From: Variovorax paradoxus
GTDB taxonomy: Bacteria; Pseudomonadota; Gammaproteobacteria; Burkholderiales; Burkholderiaceae_C
DNA: 64,000 nucleotides
Assembly: GCF_018614955.1 (NCBI RefSeq)
Contig: NZ_JAGGNV010000043.1
Location: 25,577 to 89,576, forward strand
Direction of reading: 5' to 3'
Under the pieces are notes generated by a model. That model made no database searches, had not been told where the DNA came from, and saw only the letters and a list, made by a program, of their open reading frames with translations. Of the stretch, positions 58,583 through 64,000 are shown in pieces. Numbering within the stretch: position 1 is the first letter of the stretch; every line of letters starts with the position of its first letter. Both the position numbers and the translations under genes were made by a program.

Positions 58583-59659
58583 TCATCGGGCCGCGCCGGC
58601 GCCCGTCGAGAAATTGAAGCTCTTGACGAAGGACACGCCGTCGTTGGTGCCGGCGACCCTCACGGCGTAGTCCGTGTTCGGCAGGAGAGAAGCATCGGGA
58701 ATGATCAGCGCCTGGTTGGCGCTCAGCACGGCATTGGGATCGTTGTCCCGGGTCATCGTCGGCCGCAGTACCACGGGGACGTTCCCCGACAACGTCTGCA
58801 TCGTGGCCGAAGAGATCGCGAGCGCCTGTCCGGTTCGCACGGCCACCAGCAGGCCGGGGCCGAGCGGGCTGGCCCGCAGGTCGCGGCCCGGTACGGGGTT
58901 GGGGGTTTCGTTGGTGACCTCGAAGAAGATGCCGCTCGTTCCTTCGCACGGATAGGTGAGCACCTGGTCGCTGGCCGGCTCCTGCCGCCCGGCATCGCGC
59001 TTGTAGCCCAGGTTGAACTGCTGCACGGTACGCACGCCGTAGATGCCGCTGGTTCCGAGCTCGTCGCTGCCGCGGATCGCGATCCCCACATCGCGATAGC
59101 CTGCCAGCATGCCCGCTGCGTGGTACGGCAGCGCAAGCAGCGCGCGCACGGCGAATACGCCGGTGCCCGCGGTCGAACCGGAATAGTAGAGGCCGGAGAT
59201 CTCGTCGCCCACGCCGCCCAAGGAGTAGCCCGCTGCGGTGACGCGGTCCGCCGGGGTGATGCCGGTGAAGCCGGTGGTGCCCGGCGTTTCGCCGTGACTC
59301 AGCTGGTTGTTGAGGATCTGCCAATCCGCATGCGCCGTAGCGGCGCTGTCGAGCTGCGCGTTCTGCGCCAGAAGACCGAATCCGCAGCGCCCGCGCTCTG
59401 CGTTCAGCAGCGCGAAGGCCTGGTGCGCCTCGGAAGATGCGCTGTAGCTGTCGGGCGGGACGGAGCTCACCAGCGTGGAGGGCTGCCCGCCGTCCGCAGG
59501 CGCGCTCGGCGGGGTCGACGTCGTCCCCGGCGGCAGCGCCGCCACGCCGCCGCCCCCGCCGCCTCCCCCGCCGCAGGCCGCGATCAAGGCGCAGAAGAGG
59601 GCCGCGAGCGCATGGCGGCAGTGGTAAGCGGATATGGAAAAAGAAAGCGAACGCATCAT
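58583..59659 (-). CDS. CAP/SCP-domain lipoprotein
   Basis: 358-residue lipoprotein. The lipobox is ALIAAC, followed by nine Gly and a Pro/Ser-rich linker. The CAP-like domain contains AFALLNAERGRCGFGLLAQNAQLDSAATAHADWQ, with the HxH-type motif of the family, and HGETPG. The C-terminal ~120 residues (VPVVLRPTMTRDNDPNAVL... TDYAVRVAGTNDGV) look like an Ig-like surface domain. The role of bacterial CAP proteins is unclear. It is divergent from the DUF4242 gene. Confidence 0.82.
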   Translation of the reverse strand: MMRSLSFSISAYHCRHALAALFCALIAACGGGGGGGGGVAALPPGTTSTPPSAPADGGQPSTLVSSVPPDSYSASSEAHQAFALLNAERGRCGFGLLAQNAQLDSAATAHADWQILNNQLSHGETPGTTGFTGITPADRVTAAGYSLGGVGDEISGLYYSGSTAGTGVFAVRALLALPYHAAGMLAGYRDVGIAIRGSDELGTSGIYGVRTVQQFNLGYKRDAGRQEPASDQVLTYPCEGTSGIFFEVTNETPNPVPGRDLRASPLGPGLLVAVRTGQALAISSATMQTLSGNVPVVLRPTMTRDNDPNAVLSANQALIIPDASLLPNTDYAVRVAGTNDGVSFVKSFNFSTGAGAAR

Positions 59660-59842
59660 GCCGCTATGACGTCACGAAATCACGATCGTTCCTGTCAGCG
59701 CGCGGCCATCGTTGACGTAGGCAGGCGGACCCCGGAGATCAGCCGCCCTCTAGGCAAGTCCCGGACAGACGCTGACGGCATCGCAGACTAAGCTGAAACC
59801 GACGGCGCATTCCTGCCGTGGCCACTCAACCAAGGAACCGAC

Positions 59843-60118
59843 ATGCCTCGCTATGTAGTCGAACGCACCTTTCCCGAAGGCCTGGAGATCCCGGTGACCG
59901 ATGTCGGCGCGCGGGCCTGCGGCATGGTGATCGCCAACAACGCCAAGAAAGGCGTGAACTGGGTCCACTCCTATGTAAGTAAGGACCACCGCAAGTCCTT
60001 CTGCGTCTACGATGGCCCGAACCCGGAGGCGATTCGCGAGGCGGCGGGCGACAACAGCCTGCCGGTCGACAGCATCACCGAAGTGACTGTGCTCGATCCC
60101 TACTTCTATCGAGCCTAG
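59843..60118 (+). CDS. DUF4242 small protein
   Basis: 91-residue cytosolic protein, MPRYVVERTFPEGLEIPV...GVNWVHSYVSKDHRKSFCVYDGPNPEAIREAAG, matching the DUF4242/SCO4226-like family; related proteins bind nickel. It is monocistronic, with an AAGGAA site before the ATG, and converges on the LysE gene with a 10-bp gap. Confidence 0.87.
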   Translation: MPRYVVERTFPEGLEIPVTDVGARACGMVIANNAKKGVNWVHSYVSKDHRKSFCVYDGPNPEAIREAAGDNSLPVDSITEVTVLDPYFYRA

Positions 60119-60128
60119 CTTCGACCGC

Positions 60129-60764
60129 TCAGGCGTCGCGCGCAGCAGACAGCAGCTTGGCGCCAAGCAGCACCATGATGCCGCCCGCCGCGCGGTCGAT
60201 CCAGCGCTTGTAGCGCAGGTAGGCCGAGCGCGGCGCCGCCGATGACAGCGCCAGGGCCACGATGGCGTACCAGCCGGTCTCGATGCAGAAGATGACGACA
60301 GGCAGCGCGAGCGCCAGCGACAGCGGCACCTCGCGCGGCAGGAAGGCCGCGAAGATGCTGGCGTAGACCACGGCCGTCTTCGGATTGCTGATCTGCGTGG
60401 CCAGGCCCAGCAGCAGCGCGCGCCGGCCGCGCTGCCGGTTGCCGCCCGGCACCTGCGCCTCGGCCACGTCCAGCGGCTGCTTCGCGCCGCGCCAGATGCG
60501 GATGCCGAGATACACCAGGTAGAGCCCACCGAGCAGCTTGATCGCGAGGTAGAGCGCCGGCACCGCGAGAAAGGCCGCCTGCAACCCGACCAGCGCCGCG
60601 ACCGCAAAGGCGATGCCGCCGAACCCCATGCCCAGCGCCGCGGCCAGCCCGTCGCCGCGCGAGGCGACCGCCGTGCGCGCGACCATGACGAAGCTGGGGC
60701 CGGGGCTCATGGCGCCGACGATCATGGCGCCGGCGATGCCGAGCAGCGGGAGGGTGATGTCCAT
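60129..60764 (-). CDS. LysE-family amino-acid exporter
   Basis: 211-residue inner-membrane exporter. It starts MDITLPLLGIAGAMIVGAMSPGPSFVMVARTAV, where SPGP near the first helix is the LysE/RhtB signature. About six membrane helices follow (for example ALYLAIKLLGGLYLVYLGIRIW and LSLALALPVVIFCIETGWYAIVALAL). The ATG at 60764 was chosen because the SPGP motif then has its usual position. Substrate (amino acid, homoserine lactone, other) cannot be inferred. Confidence 0.92.
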   Translation of the reverse strand: MDITLPLLGIAGAMIVGAMSPGPSFVMVARTAVASRGDGLAAALGMGFGGIAFAVAALVGLQAAFLAVPALYLAIKLLGGLYLVYLGIRIWRGAKQPLDVAEAQVPGGNRQRGRRALLLGLATQISNPKTAVVYASIFAAFLPREVPLSLALALPVVIFCIETGWYAIVALALSSAAPRSAYLRYKRWIDRAAGGIMVLLGAKLLSAARDA

Positions 60765-60835
60765 GGTTGTGCTTTCGCTCCAAAAGCGCGATGGTAGGTG
60801 CTTGTCTTCAGGCCCGCGGATCACAGGAGAAAACC

Positions 60836-61210
60836 ATGCTTCAGAAGTCACCGATGTACGCGTACATCCCGGCGCAAGATGTTGCCCGTGCGAGGCAGTT
60901 CTACGAGCAGAAGCTCGGCTTCAAGCCCACGGCGGAAGTGGACGGCGGTGTCGTCTACGACTGCGCAGGCGGCACCAGCTGCTTCCTGTACCCGACACCC
61001 AACGCCGGCACCTCGAAGGCCAGCCAGGCTTTCTGGCAGGTCGAGGACATCGAGAGCGAAGTGGCCGAGTTGAAGGCGCGCGGCGTCGTGTTCGAGGACT
61101 ACGACATGCCGGGGAAGGACGAGAACGGCATCGTGAACCAGGGCGGGGCGAAGGCCGCGTGGTTCACGGATACGGAGGGGAACATCATGGCGGTGATACA
61201 GGGCGTTTGA
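60836..61210 (+). CDS. VOC/glyoxalase-family protein
   Basis: 124-residue protein of the vicinal-oxygen-chelate fold: AYIPAQDVARARQFYEQKLGFKP opens the first beta-alpha-beta-beta-beta module, and FEDYDMPGKDENGIVNQGGAKAAWFTDTEGNIMAVIQ closes the second. The start at 60836 follows CAGGAGAA. Metal ligands are not all obvious. Divergent from the LysE gene. Specific function unknown. Confidence 0.9.
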   Translation: MLQKSPMYAYIPAQDVARARQFYEQKLGFKPTAEVDGGVVYDCAGGTSCFLYPTPNAGTSKASQAFWQVEDIESEVAELKARGVVFEDYDMPGKDENGIVNQGGAKAAWFTDTEGNIMAVIQGV

Positions 61211-61235
61211 GGTTCGCCGATCACTCGCCCGCCGT

Positions 61236-61736
61236 TCATGGCGCGGAAGAAACCCGCGCAGGCGCCGGCTCGAACTGCTCGCGAATGTTCTTCGCGATCC
61301 TTGCGGCCAGCGCGTCGACCGCGTCCTCATAGCTCTGCGCAACTTCTTGCGGCTTGCCGACCAGTTCGTCGAAGCTCGCCCAGCGGTGGCGAGCGTCCGC
61401 GGGAACGCTCCAGGATGCGTTGCCTCTCGAATCGGCGCCGTAGTAGATGGTCTCCCCATAGAGCGTGTCTGCATCCTGCGGACGAATCAGATAGGCGCTC
61501 AGGTTGACGCGCGGCACGTAGTCCATCGAGAAGCGCGAGGAATACATGCCGACTTCGTTGAAGTAAATGTGCAGCACCGGGTCGGTGACCGGCAGGCCCG
61601 TGTAGTCGATGTTGTCGGATGAGGATGCCGGCCGGCGAATACCCTCGATCACCTCTGCTTCGTAGCCCTGCGTACGCAGTTGCTTGACCAGTGCAGCGGT
61701 CAACTTCGAGCCCATGTCCTTGCGCATGGCTTCCAT
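61236..61736 (-). CDS. Hypothetical protein, possibly N-terminally truncated
   Basis: 166 residues from the first in-frame ATG (MEAMRKDMGSKLTAALVKQL). Sense continues upstream without a start codon (HNTNDLSELPRGIAPLR), which suggests that a signal peptide or upstream part is missing. Content such as PVLHIYFNEVGMYSSRFSMDYVPRVNLSAYLI and TIYYGADSRGNASWSV resembles periplasmic lipoproteins with a helix then beta strands. It lies 68 bp after the PhnD-like gene. Family not recognised. Confidence 0.55.
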   Translation of the reverse strand: MEAMRKDMGSKLTAALVKQLRTQGYEAEVIEGIRRPASSSDNIDYTGLPVTDPVLHIYFNEVGMYSSRFSMDYVPRVNLSAYLIRPQDADTLYGETIYYGADSRGNASWSVPADARHRWASFDELVGKPQEVAQSYEDAVDALAARIAKNIREQFEPAPARVSSAP

Positions 61737-61804
61737 GCGCAGCGGCGCGATCCCGCGTGGAAGTTCGCTTAAGTCGTTCGTGTTATGAGGCCGAGGCCGG
61801 TGGC

Positions 61805-62818
61805 TTAGGGCCTGCCGTCGCGCAATACCGCCACCTGCTGCGCATGGCTGCGCTCGATACGTTCCAGCCGCGCCGCGCGCGCTTCTGCATTGACCCACAT
61901 CGCGGCGAGCGCGCGCCGCTTCGCGAGCTGGTAGTCCAGCTCGGCGGCCGGCAGCAGCGCGGTGTTGTCCGCCGCAACGTAGCCGAAGGGCGCATGCAAC
62001 GACTTCAGCACTTCGCGCTCGCCGTCGCCGCGCGGCCCCTTGGTGTGGCCGTAGTCGACTAGAAAGTCCTGCAACTTCTTCTGCAGCGCGAGGGGATGGG
62101 CGCGCCGCATCACGAACACGGCCGCAGGAATGGGCTCGGACTGCCAGATTACGTGGAGCCGATCGGCCTCGGCCGGAAACTGCTGCCTGAAGCGCTCGAA
62201 GTCGATCGTGTTGTTGGTGGCCACGTCGGCATCGCCGTTCGCCACCGCGAGCGCGGTGGCCTGGTGCGTGTCGACGATCTCGCTCTGGAAGCGCGTCTCC
62301 ATCAGGATGCCGTTCGGCAGGAAGAGCTGGAGCTGCGGCACGATGAAGCCCGAGACCGAGCGGCTGTCGCCGCGCGCCAGGCGCCAGCGTTCGGGGTGGG
62401 CCAGCAGCTCCTTCAGCGAACTGAGAGGCCCCGTCCTGCGCGCGAGCAGCAGGGCGCGACCGTCGGGCAGGCCGTCGACCCGCGCCACCTGGGCCAACAC
62501 GTTCATGCGCCGTTCTGCGACGGCATCGAGCGCCAGCTTGGCCGACAGCAACGCGAAATCGATGTCGTCGCGGCGGAGGGCCTGGGCCAGCGATTCGTAG
62601 GAGGTCACGGAGAGAACGCTCACCGGCCGGCCGAGCGCGCGGCTCAGGTCGTCGAGCAGCGGCGTCCAGTTGCCGCGCGACTCGACCGCGCCGCCGACCG
62701 GCAGCACGCCGAAGCGGACGGCCGGCGGCGGCTCGGCGAGAACGCTCTGTGCGAGTGCGGCAGTGGCTTGCCAGCCCAACGCGGCAGCCAGGGTGCAACG
62801 CCACGCCGCGCGCAGCAC
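61805..62818 (-). CDS. PhnD-like phosphate/phosphonate-type periplasmic binding protein
   Basis: About 337 residues from GTG at 62818 (VLRAAWRCTLAAALGWQATAALAQ gives a good signal peptide); an ATG at 62878 would run into the upstream gene. The mature protein has the PhnD-type lobes: VRFGVLPVGG, LSVTSYESLAQALRRDDIDFALLS, GDSRSVSGFIVPQLQLFLPNG, HQATALAVANGDADVATNN. No ABC transporter ATPase or permease is adjacent. It is a tandem paralogue of the gene at 62838. Ligand unknown; it may be a sensor partner. Confidence 0.85.
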   Translation of the reverse strand: MLRAAWRCTLAAALGWQATAALAQSVLAEPPPAVRFGVLPVGGAVESRGNWTPLLDDLSRALGRPVSVLSVTSYESLAQALRRDDIDFALLSAKLALDAVAERRMNVLAQVARVDGLPDGRALLLARRTGPLSSLKELLAHPERWRLARGDSRSVSGFIVPQLQLFLPNGILMETRFQSEIVDTHQATALAVANGDADVATNNTIDFERFRQQFPAEADRLHVIWQSEPIPAAVFVMRRAHPLALQKKLQDFLVDYGHTKGPRGDGEREVLKSLHAPFGYVAADNTALLPAAELDYQLAKRRALAAMWVNAEARAARLERIERSHAQQVAVLRDGRP

Positions 62819-62837
62819 GCACCGCCTCGTGCGAGGC

Positions 62838-63867
62838 TCAGGGTGCGCCGTTGCGCAAGGCCGCCACCTGCTCGGCATACCCGCTCTCGATGCGCTGCAG
62901 CCGGGCCTGGCGCGCCGCCTCGTTGACCCACTGCGAGGTCATGGCGCTCTGCCTGGCGAGCTGGTAGGCCAGCTTGGCGGCCGGCAGCAGCGAAGTGTTG
63001 TCGGCCGCGACGAAACCGGCGAGGTCGTGCAGCGACTTCAGCACGGCGCGCTCGGCGTCGCCGCGCGGCCCCTTGGTGCGCGCGTAGTCGACCAGGAAGG
63101 CCTGCACCTTCTTCTGGAACTCGGGGCTGTACTCGCGCCGCACCACCAGTTGCGCGTGCGGGATCAGTTCCGACTCCCAGATCACCTGCAGCCGCTCGGC
63201 CTCGGCCGGGAACTGGAGCTTGAAGCGTTCGAAATCGGCCGTGTTGTTGGTCGCCACGTCGGCCTCGCCGTTGGCCACGGCCAGCGCCGTCGCCTGGTGC
63301 GTGCCCACCACTTCGCTGGCGAAGCGCGTCTCCATCGCGATGTGGTTCGGCAGGAAGAGCTGCAGCTGCGGCACGATGAAGCCCGACACCGAGCGGCTTT
63401 CGCCGCGCGCCAGGCGCCAGCGCTCGGGCTGGGCCAGCAGGTCTTTCAGCGTGGTGAACTTCCCGGTCTTGCGCGCGAGCAGCAGCGCGCGGTAGCCGGG
63501 CAGGCCGTCGTGGCGCGTGACCTGGGCCACCACGCTCATGCGCCGCTGCGTGACGGCATCGAGCGCCATCTTGCCGGACAGGAAGGCCATGTCGACCTGG
63601 TCGCGCTGGATCGCCTGCTCGAGCGCCTCGTAGGAAGTGACCGAGAGCACGCTGACCGGCCGGCCGATGGCGCGGCTCAGGTCTGCGAGGAGCGGCTCCC
63701 AGTCGTTGCGCGATTCGAAGGCGCCGCCCAGCGGCAGGATGCCGAAGCGCAGCGGCGCCGTGCTGGCGGCGGCAGCCGTGCCCGCGCTTTGCGCGGCGGC
63801 CGCGAGCGGCGCGCCCAGCAGCAGCGCCAGCGCGCCCCAGCAGGGCGGCGGCGCGCCGGGCCATCAT
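62838..63867 (-). pseudogene. Second PhnD-like binding protein, apparently frameshifted in the signal peptide
   Basis: From a GTG at 63650 the protein reads LSVTSYEALEQAIQRDQVDMAFLSGKMAL...GESRSVSGFIVPQLQLFLPNH, closely matching the paralogue downstream. Upstream the same frame keeps making sense (ALALLLGAPLAAAAQ, then PLRFGILPLGGAFESRNDWEPLLADLSRAIGRPVS), which is the missing signal peptide and first lobe. But it meets a TGA with no start codon, while ATG-ATG at 63867-63862 is one base out of frame. A single-base indel in the GC-rich stretch around 63830-63855 would restore a complete ~343-residue protein. It is either a real lesion or a sequencing error. Confidence 0.65.
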
Positions 63868-64000
63868 CCGCAAACGCCCGGAATGCGGGGCGGGAGGAGC
63901 AAGGGGAGCACCGGCGGCGCAGTGGACAGGAAATTGCATCTTCTTCGGGAACGCGTTGGCTGGTGGCCTTAGGGCTGGTCAAAGCGGTTCTGTCGAGAAC
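63868..64000. other. Window end, no supported gene
   Basis: About 130 bp upstream of the frameshifted PhnD-like gene. It should contain its promoter, but no clear signal is visible and the sequence is cut by the window. Confidence 0.4.

Noticed and set aside
59526..59583. Poly-Gly tract (GCC/GCG run) in the CAP lipoprotein as a phase-variable repeat
   Set aside because: The codons are mixed GCC/CCC-type units without a pure simple repeat; it reads as an ordinary lipoprotein linker.
1..64000. rRNA, tRNA, riboswitch or integrase-associated attachment sites
   Set aside because: None could be recognised by reading; apart from the small repeats reported there is no sign of an integrated island boundary.

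Overview
This window is GC-rich, densely coded DNA that looks like a betaproteobacterium of the Comamonadaceae, most likely Variovorax or a close relative. The evidence is gene content, codon bias, the TctC-type binding protein, and short dispersed repeats of a kind common in that group. No rRNA, tRNA, CRISPR array or prophage was seen.

Bases 1-11.6 kb are an aromatic catabolic region. A leftward operon encodes an indolepyruvate ferredoxin oxidoreductase pair (iorA, iorB), a flavin/2Fe-2S reductase, and a Rieske ring-hydroxylating dioxygenase (alpha; beta cut by the window edge). A MarR regulator is divergent from it. A second leftward operon encodes an octopine-dehydrogenase-like enzyme, a 3-hydroxyacyl-CoA dehydrogenase, an alpha/beta-hydrolase without a normal catalytic triad, and a quinone oxidoreductase. 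The same 17-bp motif lies in the promoter regions of both operons, so one MarR probably controls both. The set resembles indole-acetic-acid (auxin) catabolic loci of Variovorax. A phosphoglycolate phosphatase gene follows.

Bases 12-57.5 kb are one large type VI secretion system (T6SS) cluster. An orphan LuxR-type response regulator diverges from an accessory TssL-like/TssM-like pair whose TssM-like member has lost its nucleotide-binding motifs. Next come tssJ and tssA-tssB-tssC-hcp; a 262-bp MITE-like palindromic element lies directly in front of tssA. From about 56 kb leftward to 20 kb runs one almost uninterrupted array: tssK, tssL (OmpA type), tssM, tagF, the kinase ppkA, mltA, a 40-residue lipoprotein, a sigma-like factor with a candidate anti-sigma membrane protein, a caspase-like protease, an Hcp-like protein, tagJ, tssE, tssF, tssG, clpV, an aspzincin (M35) peptidase, a TPR-methyltransferase, vgrG, a DUF6484 protein, a DUF2169 protein, a ketosynthase homologue, a PAAR-like nuclease-toxin candidate, a beta-propeller-like protein, a TIGR02270 protein, a small membrane protein, the FHA protein tagH and the PP2C phosphatase pppA. 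PpkA, PppA, TagF and the FHA protein form the threonine-phosphorylation control circuit known from Pseudomonas HSI-1. A second caspase-family gene flanks tssK on the other strand.

Bases 57.5-64 kb are ordinary flanking genes: a TctC-type binding protein, a CAP-domain lipoprotein, a DUF4242 protein, a LysE exporter, a VOC protein, a small hypothetical protein and two tandem PhnD-like binding proteins. The upstream PhnD copy appears frameshifted in its signal peptide.

The least explained parts are the accessory TssL/TssM-like pair, the sigma/anti-sigma/caspase/MltA module inside the T6SS, and the MITE that occupies the tssJ-tssA promoter interval. All family assignments come from reading motifs by eye; no database search was run.
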